Source: Holacanthus passer
Lineage: Eukaryota; Chordata; Actinopteri; Pomacanthidae
Reading direction: 5' to 3'
Length of the DNA stretch: 64,000 bases
Assembly (NCBI GenBank): GCA_025331565.1
Contig: JAFREQ010000096.1
Coordinates: 186,001 to 250,000 of the forward strand
Of this stretch, positions 1-11,925 are shown piece by piece. How positions within the stretch are numbered: position 1 is the stretch's first letter; every line of letters begins with the position of its first letter. Position numbers and translations under genes: made by a program. The notes under the pieces are model-generated. The model was not told the DNA's origin. It ran no database searches and saw nothing but the letters and a program-made list of their open reading frames with translations.

Positions 1-1090
1 AATCTTAAAATCTCAATATGGGATGGGAAGGTTTACCTGGCACATTGTGACTCATGACATTAACAGGAGGCAGTCAGCTGGATTACTTCACCAGAGAACA
101 GGCACCACTCGCTCCTTTTGAACTCCAACAACACACAGTCCACTTATGATTGTAAAGCAGTGTTTCCTCCCCTAACACAGTTGAGCACAGATTGTAGCTT
201 GTAGCGTGCATATCAACCAGACAAAGGCTAAGTGTACTTTTTGCTGCTACGTTGTACCAGCCTGGACCGGATTTAACACAGAACTCACTAATGCTAGAAA
301 TCTGTATTCCTTTATGTGTGAGGGACGTGATTAAAACAAAAGTCCCCAAAAGCAGAAGAGTAACATCTTCCTTGTTTATGCGTGTGTGTGTGTGTATATA
401 CTCCCACTCACACTGCCACCATTGTGGCGAGATACCTCACTCATCACTCTGTTTGCTTCCTTTATCAGCCAAAGACAAATCCTCCTCATTCTCTGCCTTT
501 CCTATCCCACCACCACATCTACTCTTACAGAAGAGTGCAAGTGTATGTCTTTTCCTTCCTCTCTGTTACTATCGTTTTCCTCTTTCCAGCACACAGACAC
601 CTACATCCTCCTCTATTCTTTCTCTGTTTTCTCTGTCCTCTCTCTCTGAATAGGTCCATTTAACCGCATCCCACTGTGTTGTCTGTGTTTTGTGAATGTT
701 TTGCTGATAGTAGTCTATTAAAGCTGCAATAGGAGCCTGCTGCAAGGTCTCCCCCATCTGATAGGGACCGCAGTGTCCCAGACCAGCTGGAAGAGTCACT
801 ACATGCTTGATCCAAATTGAAATACAGCTCCATTAACGATGCACAAGCCACATTCACACTTCTCATTTTTGGCTCTGCTTTCCAACTGTCTGCGTTCTCC
901 GTCTGTGTTCTACTTGACTTCCTCAGTCTCTTTTGCTGTTTTACAGTTTTGTAGTATTCCACAAGGCAAATTGGCTCAGAGGTTAGAGTCATCATCCTGT
1001 AATCTGAGTGAACGACTTCAGTCTTTCCACTTAACTTTCAATCACATATTTTAAAGGCAAACATTTAAATATGTAATTTTCCTTCCCTAG
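1..1090 (+). other. Intron upstream of window exon 1 (3' part)
   Basis: This stretch has no PDZ1-like coding sequence and ends in a pyrimidine-rich acceptor, ttttccttccctag, at 1090. It contains a short TG run near 380-396 and a pyrimidine-rich stretch at about 470-650. A box-A-like tRNA phrase (ggctcagaggttagag) lies near 972-987, but no box B follows, so I do not call an element. Confidence 0.75.
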
Positions 1091-1566
1091 GTCACAGGAA
1101 GTTTTCCGCCAGGCCATGAACTCCTCTGCCGTGCGTCTGGACGTCCTCCCCATAGCCAACAAGCCGCGCTACGAGAAGAGCCTGATAGGTCAGCTTTTCA
1201 CTGGCGATAGCAAGGACTCCTCTGCAAAAGCAAAGAGTCCGATGGTGGTCCGTGCTAAAACTGACCCCCAGCCGGAACCCAAACAAGATGCCAAACTCAA
1301 CACTAAACTTGAAGTGAGGCGACCAGACGTGCGTGCCAAAACCCCAGAGCCGGCTGCGGTGAACACGCCACCAGCGGAGCTCCAGCCTGGGCAGGGATCC
1401 TTGGAGAGAGTGTCTCCCGCTCCTCCATCCAGGGCAGCGTGCTCCTCCCCGATACCCAGGACCGACAGCCAGAGCCCCCTGGCCTGTAAGAGCCCCGTTC
1501 TGCCTGGGCTGGCAAACCTCACCAGCAGGAAGGGCGGCAAGAGGATCAAAATTGACCTGAAGAAAG
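1091..1566 (+). CDS. pard3b: pard3b exon 1 of window: PDZ1-PDZ2 linker
   Basis: This exon encodes residues 1-158. It opens with SQEVFRQAMNSSAVRLDVLP, the Par3-family segment that follows PDZ1, and continues NKPRYEKSLIGQLF, a block typical of PARD3B. The middle is a Pro/Ser/Lys-rich disordered linker with several SP sites that could be phosphorylated (inference). It ends with GKRIKIDLKK, the basic strand leading into PDZ2. The acceptor is ttccctag, and the donor is AAAG followed by gtaaat, leaving a split glycine codon (phase 1) completed by the next exon. The in-frame ATG at 1116 is internal, since upstream codons in the exon match the family. This is the longest exon seen in the window (476 nt). 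Confidence 0.92.
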
Positions 1567-2805
1567 GTAAATGTGCAGCTCGATATTCAAACTGTTATAT
1601 GAGTGATTCCTTGAAAGATGTGGGTGTTAACCTGGCAAAGACTCTTACCACACTGCATTATGGGAGGTGTAGGATCAAGAATTTGTTTAACTTGTCAGTC
1701 ACCCAAGTTTCTTCTCAATTTGTGCTCTGTCACCTGTGAATTAGATTGGAGAGGTCTGAAAGAGTTTCTCAGTTACAACACAACAATAATCTGTGTAGGA
1801 AAAGTTGTGTTTTGTACTATATGTTTAAAGCCTGGTCTCTCTTTTTCCTTTCTTGTCCTCCTCTCACTTGCCAACAAACTGTTATCAACATAATCCACAT
1901 GGTCTTTTTGAGGACATACATGCTTATTTATAGCTTTTATCCTCCAGGTCTGTCTTTTTTCTGAGGTAATAATAGGTGAGCTCAAAGCTGTTGAGCAGCT
2001 GGAAGTCCCGGATGTTATATACCTTACATCCAGTCTGGTTGTTTTGCTTGTAGATTTTAACCCGGACTGCCTCAGTCTGGCTTCCCAGCAGCCTTATCTC
2101 TTATCCACCTAAAACACATCAGTGCTGGAGTGCTCATGTGTTGATAGCACTGGAAAAGGTTTGTAGGAGTGTGAATAGGCTCTGTTCTAGTAACCTGTTA
2201 GTGTCATGGGACATTGAAAGGATAGCTTTAATTGGGCAACATGCACACACACACACAGACACACAGACACACTCCTTACAGATTCTGAGAGAAAGGCAAG
2301 AAGATATCCAGATAAAAGAAGAGAAGAAACTGAGCTCCACACTTTCCAGCTCCAGCTCAAAGCCCTATTCACCGCTCCTTATTGTTAGTTTTTCTTTTCC
2401 CACCACCTTTTCATCCCTCCCATTTTCTCCTCCTTTTCCCTCCATCCTTCTTTTGTATGTTTTTTCTCTCCCCTGTCTCCCTCTATCCCTTTCACTTGAT
2501 GCAAGATCAGAGCAGAGGATATTATGGGGTCTCTAACACCTTCTCCCTTGGCAACAGGCTCTTTCTCTCTGTGATTGACAGGCGGTGAGGTTTAAGTGCG
2601 CTAATGTAGGGCAGGCAGAGGCTTAGCTTGGAGACCAGATAGCATCGCTCACCGCCTTTAGTATGCCATGCCGGCTTTGCTCTCCCTGTGCACACACACA
2701 CACACACATGCACACACACAGAGCGTGGCACATTTCACTCATGGCTTGGGGCTTGTGAGGCCGTGAAAAAGGGAGAGGGTGGAGGCTCTGGGGGTTGATG
2801 GCTCA

Positions 2806-2840
<35 letters not shown>

Positions 2841-3408
2841 CCTCAGAAATACACACACACACTTGTAAATGTATACACACAGATAAATGTGGGCTCACAC
2901 CCACAAGGAAAATCTTTGTGGAAATCACGTTGCATCCCCAGGGAGGGAAGCTAGAGACGGGAATAATATCTCTCAGGTTCTTCTCTCTCTCTCCCTCTCT
3001 CCCATCTGCCCCCACCTTCCTCCCATCTTCTCCCTCTACCTCCCTTCATCAGCCACTGTTCGGCCTGCTCACACGTGAAATTAAAGGCAGAGTCTGTCTA
3101 ATCCGGGTAGGGGTGAAGCCTTCTCCTGGCGGCTCAGAGGCTGAGCCAGGCAACAAACCCCCGGAGGAAAACACTTAAACACTAGTTAATGTGGAGGAAG
3201 ATGCTAAAACCTCAGACCGGCTTCAGTGCCACAGGAGAGGAGGGGAGAGGGAAAACTCTGTGGCGAGTGGAGAAGGAGAAAGAGGAAAAAAATGAAAGAA
3301 TTGAGACACCAGAGGGAAAATTCAATTAAAATGAAATTAGAAATATAAAATTCAGGGGTATTGATGTCCCTAATGCACACCGTGACGCAGGCTGCTTTCT
3401 TCCTGCAG
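1567..3408 (+). other. Intron between exons 1 and 2
   Basis: This intron is about 1.8 kb with no coding signal. It holds several short CA/TG arrays: CA runs at 2242-2270, 2690-2720 and 2851-2862, and a longer TG run at 2809-2839. There are pyrimidine-rich stretches at about 2385-2500 and 2980-3055. The acceptor ends in gctttcttcctgcag at 3408. Translations such as HTHTH or VCVCV here are only the CA/TG repeats. Confidence 0.8.
2809..2839 (+). repeat. (GT)n microsatellite
   Basis: About 15 uninterrupted GT units, followed within about 15 bp by a short CA run at 2851-2862. The two could pair as a small hairpin in the transcript. Confidence 0.95.
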
Positions 3409-3548
3409 GCACAGAGGGTCTGGGCTTCACCGTCGTAACCCGGGACTCCTCGGTCCACGGGCCAGGGCCGATCCTGGTGAAGAACATCCTGTCACGTGGC
3501 GCAGCTGTCAAAGATGGCCGCCTGCAGCCTGGAGACCGCATCCTGGAG
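3409..3548 (+). CDS. pard3b: pard3b exon 2 of window: first part of PDZ2
   Basis: This exon encodes residues 159-205, the N-terminal two thirds of PDZ2. The carboxylate-binding loop reads EGLGFTVVTRDSS, a clear GLGF motif, followed by GPILVKNILSRGAAVKDGRL and PGDRILE, the strand and helix elements of a class I-like PDZ fold. PDZ2 of Par3 is known to bind phosphoinositide membranes; whether Par3b does is not shown here. The acceptor is tcctgcag and the donor GAG followed by gtaaga, phase 0 at the 3' end. The exon joins exon 1 through a split glycine codon, which confirms both borders. Confidence 0.96.
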
Positions 3549-3889
3549 GTAAGACAGACCTCAGGCTGTTGATCTCCTCCAGAGTGGACTGCCAACAGCC
3601 ACGGCAACAACCTCTGATAGCAATTATTATTAGTAGAAGGAAATTTAGCTCTATGGCACCCCTGATGGTTGAACTGAGTAATTGCACAATGGCCAAAGGA
3701 ATAGTCCCTATGAAAGTTACGATGGAGGCAGAAATCTCTAAGAATATATTTGAAAAACAATGGTGGGCAAATAAAACCAAAACTGCTACACATATGATTT
3801 TTTTCTGAATTTTTAAAACACAGAAACATCTACACTTAACTTTAATCTACTCTGTTGTGTGTGCATTTTCTCTTTTGTTGTGTGTGTAG
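3549..3889 (+). other. Short intron inside PDZ2
   Basis: This 341-bp phase-0 intron separates the ILE and VNG residues of PDZ2. Its acceptor tract is TG-rich (ttgttgtgtgtgtag). I see nothing else in it. Confidence 0.85.
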
Positions 3890-4018
3890 GTGAATGGAGT
3901 AGACATGACAGGCCGTAGCCAGGAGGAGCTCGTGGCCATGCTGCGCAGCACCAAGCAGGGAGAGAATGTGTGTGTGGTGGTGGCACGGCAGGAGGACATC
4001 TTCCTGCCTCGGGAACTG
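3890..4018 (+). CDS. pard3b: pard3b exon 3 of window: end of PDZ2
   Basis: This exon encodes residues 206-248. VNGVDMTGRSQEELVAMLRS is the last strand and helix of PDZ2, followed by TKQGENVCVVVARQ and the family sequence LPREL. It is 129 nt, phase 0 at both ends. The donor is CTG followed by gtaaga. The valine opening the exon follows the glutamate ending exon 2, as in the family's ILEVNG. Confidence 0.96.
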
Positions 4019-5192
4019 GTAAGAGAGTGTGAACACACAAAAAACACAGCGTCCCTGTCCTCACACAGCCTGCCGAACCTCCACACAGTGTCCCGTCTGT
4101 CTCCTTCTTCGGCCTGTCAGTCATTTCTGCTGCTTTTTTCATCATTTCTCTTCCTCGGTGGTCTTTACTCTTTTTCTGCCTCCTCTTCTTCACTCCCTTT
4201 TTTGTTAACATTTCCTTCACATTGTGTCAGTTTTTCCTTTTTCTCTCTCAGAGGACCAATTCTCTATATACTGACGCCCCTTTGCCTATAAACAGCACAC
4301 GCGGGTGCACACACGAACACTCCCAGGGCACGCTCCGGCCTTCCTGTCCCACTCTGGTTTGTTGACACAGCGATGCCACAGGAAGTCACACGCACAAGTC
4401 ACGGCGGCCCCGCAGGAAGTGTGTGAGCATGTCCGCGCTTGTCGACACGCCGCGGGTGTTAAGTGACCGTTTACCTGCAGCAGCCGACGGGGTCAGAGGT
4501 CCACGGTCAGGGCTGTGAAACCGACAGTTTGACTGTGCCTCACGGGGGAGGTTTCATCAATAAACACACACTCTTAAACACATATACACACAGCCAGGTG
4601 GCCCCATGAAAGTCACCCGCTCTCTGTAAATGATGTTTTCACTTGTGCGCTTCTATTCTCTCCCCTCTGTCCTCTGTGGTTATTCTGATTATTCCCTTTC
4701 CGCTACTTCAAAGAGCTCTCGAGAAAGACGCGTGAGGCTTTGTAGTGACTGTTGCATATTCACACCTAGAGTGACTGCGCACACACTCATGCACACAAAC
4801 TCCTAAACACCTAGTCCTTGATAAAAAACTTGCACACCAGCGCTCTCTCTCACGCGCACACATGCGTGTGCAGACGAAAAACATCACACAATCTTTAAAC
4901 AGCCAAGTTACTGCTTCCGAAAATAGTTTGCCCTCATTAATGGCCCAGCAGTCTTGGCATAACAAGTGCACTTTGAAGAGCCTCTACAGTCTTCATCTAA
5001 CACTTGCTTGTGTTTGTGCATTAGAGACTTAAAGAGAGAGAGAGGGAGGGGGTGAGGGAGGGTAGTGGAAAGGCAGAATGAGAGAGAGCCTTCACTCCTG
5101 TCTCCATCGAGGCTGTTGAAGTTGTCGGTGCCCCGTGAGATCTGGCCCTTATCTCCAGCACAGTCCTCCACCTCAAAGATGGTTTGATGTCC

Positions 5193-5194
<2 letters not shown>

Positions 5195-5230
<36 letters not shown>
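5195..5230 (+). repeat. (CA)n microsatellite
   Basis: About 18 uninterrupted CA units on the sense strand, flanked by shorter CA-rich sequence. Confidence 0.95.
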
Positions 5231-5235
<5 letters not shown>

Positions 5236-7024
5236 CATTTACAGACACATACACAAAACACCACACACAGACACTCTAAAGGTTCTGCGTCATTGAATTT
5301 AAATGTATGGACCCTCAGAAAGAGAAGGATTACATGAATACACAGAACTACCACAGAGAGAAAGTTCATCATTAAAAGTAGCTCAAATGAGCACATACAA
5401 ACACATACTGCACGAGGCAGCAAGCAACAGAAGACAGATGCAGCTACACGACTGCCTCAAACACATCCCCACCTTTCTAAAATCCGAACCCTACTGCAAA
5501 ATGCGTACCAAGAAATCATTTTATCCTGCCTTTTCTCTTTCTTTCTGTCTTCCATTTTCTCCTCGCTTGCCTGTTTTAATTGCTTGACTCTTTCTCCTGC
5601 TGCTCTCGAGAAGTAAATTGTAGTGGAAATTTATGTGGAGTGCTAGCAAGGAGCGGCTTGCAACAATTTGGTCGCACAAAAGATGTAATGGTGATGGAGA
5701 TGCATTAAGTCGATGTGGCTGTCTGCATCTCCCATTGTACAAAAATGTTTGTGTGGAGGTGTCTGTGTGTGTGTCTGACTTAGTGTGGGTGCCCATGAAT
5801 ATTTATTCATCCTTTAGGGGCTGTAATATTTTGTAAAAACTACCTTTATGCATCATATTTGTTAAAAAATAACTATCAGATGCAAATGAGCAGTTAATTA
5901 TTGCAGTTTTCAATCAGTAGCTGCTGAGATTAATTGGCTGAATTACAGTTCAGTTTTCCCTTAACCTCACAGCTACAGATAATGAATCAACAATATCAGC
6001 TTATTGCATTTAGCAAGGTTTAATTTGATCTTCTACGGGAACATTTTGTCCAGCTGAAGGCATTCACATGATGTGTGACGTGTGGTCTATTTAAAATGAT
6101 ATCAGATTAGGTATCTGGGACCATTTATGACACATTTTGGTTGATGTGATCAGTAAGAGGGGGTTGTTTACTTGTTGGACTTCACTTTATTCCTGACTGT
6201 GCCTGCAGATGGTGCAGGAGTAAAGACCCCCTGCCTCTGCTTCATGGTTTAATCCTGAAAAAGCCTCTCCTGTGTCTCCCCAGTCCAGATTGTCCAAAAT
6301 GATAAGATGAAAGTTTTTAGCCTATAGATGCAACTTGAAAACTCATAAACAGGTTAAGAAAGCTCTATTTCAGCCAGATAAAGAAAGAAACATCAATACT
6401 CACCACCCTGCATCCTTTCATCCAAAATAACAAATTGCAATGTCTGACTAAACCTGAAACTGACACCAAAGTAAATCTGTCTGAGGAAGTTGCTTTCACA
6501 GCTGAATAGTTGTAGATTTGCACTACGAGTAAAAAGTGTGCTCCCAAAACTGACCCTGCTCTCTCACAATGTTGTTACTCCAACAAAACATAAAAAGAAA
6601 AGAACCTCTGCTGGCCACCATTTCTTATATCACTGTTACACCCCTGCCTCTCATCATGGCAGTTAGAAATGAAATGAAATTAAACCTCACCGCCTGTTGC
6701 AGTCATTATTGACCAGTTGTGTCTTCATGAAAAGTGTTCAACAGGTTTGAGCACTCCTGTCCCTTAAAGAACATACGACTCCAAATTGTGATCTGAACAT
6801 TTAGAAACTTTTAGAAACAGTTGTAAATGTAGAGCTATTTGCCACTATTATGCAACTTATGTAAGACTATGGAATTTGTTATTATCATTGCCTCTCTTTA
6901 TACCCAAAATGCTCAAGCTATGTCCAGAGGAACTGTTCATTAAACCAACAAAAAGTTTTGCCAGTATTTGGTCATAAGCAATAAAGTTTTGCACGACTTA
7001 AAATTTGACATGATGATGATTTAA

Positions 7025-7215
7025 AAAGTCAGAGAATCACCAAAGCTTTTTTGCAATACATCCCGAGGGGGGGCATGAGTGTGTGCACCAAATTTCATGG
7101 CATCCCATCCAAAATTGGTCTGGATATTTCTGTCTGCAACCAAAGTGACGGAACGACCAACCAGCCAACATTGCCATCCCCAGAGGTCTGTGGCTAGCAT
7201 GGCTAAATATAAGTG
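7025..7215 (-). repeat. Teleost interspersed repeat fragment, class unassigned
   Basis: The stretch with ccaaatttcatggcatccca, then a run ending accaaccagccaacattgcc and gtggctagcatggctaaa, closely resembles a repeat I know from many ray-finned fish introns. A second, shorter copy in the opposite orientation lies at 19097-19265, and the two share ATGAAATTTGGT, GAAATATC and GGATG blocks in order. The 122-residue open frame on the minus strand over it shows no known domain and is a by-product. I strand it to match the 19-kb copy read on +. Confidence 0.65.
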
Positions 7216-7392
7216 ATGGAGGAGGGAATGTACAACCACTACATATGTTGCACTGATACCAGTAGAGATGCGCTCTGTCATGCACAATAATGCTTGACTG
7301 AGGGACCAGAGGAGATTAGAGGTCAGCTCAACAGCAGCAACCCTGGAGCTGGTCAGGATCCGATGTTTCACTTTGACATCGACAGACACTTG

Positions 7393-7465
7393 CTGACTCA
7401 GCCGTTTGAACCCAGGTCATGTGGTTAAAAGGCCAGTTTCTGTTGTCACTGCACCATCCCTCAGC
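7393..7465 (-). repeat. tRNA-like fragment, probable SINE or tRNA pseudogene
   Basis: On the minus strand this reads GATGGTGCAGTG (box-A-like, 7447-7458) and, about 35 bases later, GGGTTCAAAC (box-B-like, 7403-7412). That spacing and order suit a tRNA-derived SINE head. There is no good acceptor stem, so it is not a working tRNA gene. Confidence 0.4.
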
Positions 7466-8334
7466 CGGCCTGCAAGATTTATATTCTCCAGCATTTGTAT
7501 AGTCGTTTTTATCTCCCTTGTACAAGCAAGTAGACTTTTAGAGGAACTAGCCGAACTGCTGATTGATTAGTTTCAATAGAGGAGGTATTGATGTTTCATG
7601 AGCAGCGTGTGGTTCTGTGAAAGCACTCGGCGGCGCTGGGAGGCATACTGGTCTCTTTCAGTCAGAAGAATAACAATAAAGCCTGTGAATTAGCCTCATT
7701 ATTAGGATACAAAAGGAGGACGATTTTCTACCCCATCTCCTGGACTCTCACACACTCTTTGAGTAATTAAAAAGTGATAACTTCTAATCACAGTTTCATT
7801 CCTGTCAGCATTTCCGCGTCTCCAACGCTCGGCGCTCTCATTATTTCAGGGGGCCTCGTTTTGTTTCAGGGCGGAGAGATTAGATGCTTTGTGATTTTTT
7901 TCTTTTTTTCTTATGTGGGTTTCGGCGGGAGTGTGATATGTGTGTTTGTGTGAGTGAAGGTGTGTGTGCGTGGGGAGCAGAATTATGAGTTTGCCAGGGA
8001 CAGGATGGAGGGGTCACTCTGCACATGGTTGACCCCCAGTTGAAGGCAAGCCTAGGCCAGTTCACAGGAAGAAGAGGGTCATTGGGCAGAAAGTGACTTC
8101 GGGGTGTTGCTGTTGTCTCCTCAGTCAGCTTTTCCTCTGTCTTCTTTTCACTTATCCCTCCCTACCCCTCTACCATTTTTCTCTTTCTGTCAGTCCGTCT
8201 TAGAGCTGAAGCTCCTCTTTCTCCTCTTCCCTTTTCATTATCCTCCCTCCCCCCCTCTCAACACACTGGAATTATCCCTCAATCAGTCATTTTACTTTCC
8301 TTTCTCTTCCTTGTGAGGTAAAGGTGTAAAGCGG

Positions 8335-8460
8335 CGAAGAGGCAGACATTAAGGCGATTAATTGGCAGCTCCATCGTTGGCGCCGAGCGCGGCAAGATCT
8401 CATCTTAATTGAATGTCGCTCTCACTGCTAATCCCACCGCTTTGAAACCCCCCATTTAGA
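8335..8460. promoter_or_regulatory. Candidate conserved non-coding block
   Basis: A low-repeat, mixed-composition island with TTAATTG/GATTAATTGG homeodomain-like cores and a GC-rich middle (ggcgccgagcgcgg), set between pyrimidine-rich sequences. It looks unlike the surrounding simple sequence. No conservation data are available, so this is only a candidate. Confidence 0.2.
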
Positions 8461-10439
8461 AATCCTCAGCGACAAAAGGCTCTGTGTGTAATCGCTGTGT
8501 ATCACCCCCTCCTCGCCACCCACCCTGGGGTAAAAAAAAAAAAAGCTCCTTTTTGTCTCCTCATTTGGGTGTTGAAGAGGGTGGTCTCACTCCTGGCTAA
8601 AAGCTTGTTAAAGAGCCATTGCTGAGGGCTAACGGCGGAGGGAGGAGGGGTCACAGAGCGGAGCCAAGGGGTCTCAGCCACCCTGGGGACGCAATCTGCC
8701 CCCAAGGAAAGGGCATTAGAGGGGATATCGGAGTGTGTGAGTGTGTGTGCCTGCGCTGGGACCACCACTGAGATTCGGCTGGTTGTGTAAATAGATTTAA
8801 ATCAGCAGCGAGATACAGTAGATAAACACGTTCTGTTTGTGTAACTTCACATTTTTCAAACTTTCCAATATCTTGATTTCTTTCCAGAAGCCTGCAGAGC
8901 CTGCTGCGCTCTGATATTTGGCCACCTTCACCTTGTGTGTTATTGCAGCTAGATCACAGAGGTATTTAAAACCTCCCAGGTTGCCATGTGAGTCTTCTCA
9001 AGTGTCTCTCGAGCAGGAAGTAGCGGATTGTCTTTGTAATTCCTCTGGTTTTGAGTAACAGCACTCTGAAATGCCTTGTGGATAAAAATAAGCCCCGACT
9101 GAATGTCTTGTATTATACTGAAATAGAAAATAGAAGCCATGACTTTTGAAGGGAGCATTTTGCTTGTTTTATCTTGTTATCATCATATCAAGGAACTGAA
9201 TAGGAGTCTGAAAGGTGATTATAAGTAGAGCCAGTATCAGGTTATCACAGGTGTAGAGATGTTGTGTGTATGTTGGGAAATATGCTACAAAAAGAAGCTG
9301 CCAAAATAAATGTTGGACTAGCAGCAGTTTTATGTATATTTGACTTAAATCCACCTCCGCTTAAAAATGTGTTTATTGTTCCTCCACTTGAATGTGAATT
9401 TTTTCACATTCACCCATTGAAGGAGTAAATTTTCTCTGCACTCACCTTAAATCTGACTTTAACACTTGTACATATCGGTCGGACTCTAATTAAGGTGCTC
9501 AGCTGTCATCTATTTTAATTTCAAAGTCAAAGCAGTGACTAAAAACTGTTTGTTTGATCAGTGTCTTGCAGTGCCTGATTTTCTTTGACGTTCCATGTTT
9601 AGCTCCTTTACCTTCACGGGGGTTGAGAGCTCTGGCTCACACTTCGGAGCCGAGTTCCCCTCCTGGCCTTAAGGCTTTAACGGGCTGTTGTTTTAATTAA
9701 GCACCTAGACGAAGCAGCACAGAGTAGCGCTGACAGAGTGGAGACAGAATTTGGGGGCTTGGGGATCACAGCGAGGTTGAGAGCGAGCTCCTACAGTCAT
9801 GAATTTTACAAAATTGTACTGGAGGACATATTTGACTCCCACACCCTTCAACATTGTGCCATGATGAGAGAGGAAATGTGAACATGGATTCTTGATTCAG
9901 CGGAGGGCGAGGTGCCTGATGTAAGGCTCAGCAATCCTGGCGTGGGGACTCAGATCTTTAAAGCGGTGACAGCCGGTATAGCTGCTATAATGTACATGCA
10001 TATTCCTACAGAATTCACTTTGACATTTTTTAACTTTGAGCTTGAGTGGCTGTTGTCTTTATGATATTTCTTGAACTGAATGAACCTGCTGCTACTTTCA
10101 GTCTCAAGCAGAGCAAGAAGAGCGAAAAAAAAATGTATGAACACATTCATGCACACACCTTCTTAACCTTCCATCCCTCCTCTTTAAAGATAAGAAAGAA
10201 GTGGGAGTGAAGTGGTGTTGAGGAACCTCCCCTCCGCAGGCCTTCTTGTCCCTGGGTGATGAACCTGGCACCCCCCCCACCACTCTCCATTTTACCATCC
10301 TCTAATGACAGACATTTTCCTTTTCTCTTCTGTTGCCTTTTGTCTCCCTCCTTCTCTCTCCTCCATCTTATTTCGGAGCGGTGCCGCCACCACCGCGGTC
10401 ATTTTCTTCACATTAAATAGCAGTGGGTGGGTGAAAGCT

Positions 10440-10980
10440 GTAGAGAGAGAGAGAGAGACCTGTAGAAAGTAGAGATGGAACGGGAGTCTGGGGAGAAAGA
10501 GAAATTGAGAAAGAGGGAGAGGAGAGGCAGAGAGGGGAGAGATGTACAGTAAGATTGAGAGATTAGGATGAAATGTAAAGAGTGAGGAGGGAGGGGGGTG
10601 TGAATGAGAGAAGCGGGTATACCTCAGGGATGGGTTATTACTTTTAAATGCTCCTCTGCGCCTCCATCCTCTTCCCTCCTCCTCCTCCTCGTCTTCTTTC
10701 CACCCCCTTCCTCCCCGACTGTGCTCCAGGAGGAGGTATGAAAAGGTTATTATGTTTCCTTTAGAAATGGCTCGCTCTCCGTCTGCACCTTTCATCTCCA
10801 AATGGAATAACCTCTCTACTGAAGCTTTCTTCTTTTTCTCACTACACCTTCATCTCTCTGTCCAGTACACAACACCTGCTCCTCTCTTCCTCTCTTTCTC
10901 TTACTGTCTTTTTTTCTTCCCTGCAGCCTTCTTCCATCTGACTCTTTAATCCGTTTCTCTTCTCCTGCCCTCTCACTCCT
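10440..10980 (+). repeat. Adjoining purine-rich and pyrimidine-rich low-complexity tracts
   Basis: About 175 bases rich in GA (10440-10615) are followed by about 340 bases rich in CT (10640-10980) on the same strand. The blocks could pair imperfectly in the transcript or form triplex DNA. No coding meaning: serine- and glutamate-rich translations are artefacts. Confidence 0.7.
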
Positions 10981-11246
10981 TTTTTTCCCTCTGGTTTTTG
11001 GTGTTGGGTATAATCAGTCTGGTGTAGGAGCATGTATTATCAGTCAGTGCATTAGCCATGCTGCTCCTGCCTCAATCGTCAGCGATCATACACAGCAGTT
11101 ATTATGTAAAGCAGGTATTAGGTGTGTATATGAAGAGGCTTTTCCTGTCAAGTTTTTACTAACATTTCAAGAAAAGTCAGAGCTTGGGTAAAAGTTTTAA
11201 ATACTCCTTCAAATTTTGGTCTCCTTTTTTTTTTTCTATCTTTCAG

Positions 11247-11432
11247 AAAGGTGAGGAGGCCGGCAGTGTGGTGCTGGAGGACGGCAGGGAGCAGCTGATG
11301 TACGAGATCCCCCTCAATGAGACGGGTTCGGCCGGCCTGGGGGTCAGCCTGAAGGGCAACAAGTCCAGAGAGACCGGGGAGGACCTGGGCATCTTTATCA
11401 AGTCCATCATTCACGGAGGGGCCGCTTACAAG
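11247..11432 (+). CDS. pard3b: pard3b exon 4 of window: start of PDZ3
   Basis: This exon encodes residues 249-310. After a short acidic leader (KGEEAGSVVLEDGREQ), LMYEIPLNETGSAGLGVSLK and GNKSRETGEDLGIFIKSIIH form the first half of PDZ3. The binding loop reads AGLGV, as is usual for Par3 PDZ3. In Par3 this domain binds partners such as PTEN and Par6; the partners of Par3b are less clear. The exon is 186 nt and phase 0 at both ends. The donor AAG followed by gtagag is weak at position +5. Reading through it would add VEDPHLW and then a stop. Confidence 0.96.
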
Positions 11433-11519
11433 GTAGAGGATCCTCATCTGTGGTGACACTGTCAGACTCACAATGGGAAGTTTAAAAAACTAGGATCAGA
11501 CTTGATGCTGCAGAGCCAC

Positions 11520-11925
11520 ATAACATATTTTTTATTCCATGCATTCTTCTTCTTTGATACTCAGAAGGCAATATAAAAACAAAACCAACTAGTAAGGCCA
11601 AACACAAGCCAGCCACAAATTTAAGTTAAAATAAAGTTCAAGCAATATAAATACAAATAAACAGAATAACAGCAATAAAAAGAACAACATCACATAAAAG
11701 CATGTCTATAGAAATGGATTTTAAAAATGATTTCAAAGAAGTCACTGATTCTGCAAGCCTTATCTCTTCAGTCAGCTCGTTCCAAAGCTGAGGGGCCATA
11801 ATGGCAAAAGCATGGCCACCTTTAAAATTAAACCTTGAACAGCCAGAAGGGCCCCTGAGGATCGAAGGCTGCGAACTGGCTCACATGGGGTCGACAATGC
11901 TGCTACATGGGGTCAACATACTGAC
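11520..11925 (+). repeat. Teleost interspersed repeat, class unassigned
   Basis: The phrases tctgcaagccttatctcttc, gttccaaagctgaggggcca and gaacagccagaagggcccct occur in the same order in a dispersed repeat I know from many percomorph genomes. It lies 90 bases after the PDZ3 donor. I cannot name the family, and no open reading frame is kept. Confidence 0.55.

Larger units (their letters stand above)
4019..11246 (+). other. Intron between exons 3 and 4 (7.2 kb)
   Basis: This intron separates PDZ2 from PDZ3. It contains a CA-rich stretch at 4280-4870, a (CA)n array at 5195-5230, a recognised teleost repeat at 7025-7215, a tRNA-like fragment at 7393-7465, a candidate conserved block at 8335-8460, and adjoining purine-rich (10440-10615) and pyrimidine-rich (10640-10980) strands. 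The acceptor lies behind a long T run, ending ctatctttcag at 11246. I see no convincing additional exon. Confidence 0.8.

Noticed and set aside
961..1030. tRNA-like phrase ggctcagaggttagag
   Set aside because: It has a box-A-like match but no box B at the right distance and no stem complementarity.
1116..1739. Open frame starting at ATG 1116 as a separate gene
   Set aside because: It is window exon 1 of pard3b read on into the intron. Codons before the ATG match the family and a GT donor follows at 1567, so neither the start nor the end is real.
7021..7389. 122-residue minus-strand open frame
   Set aside because: It lies in a recognised fish interspersed repeat and has no domain similarity.
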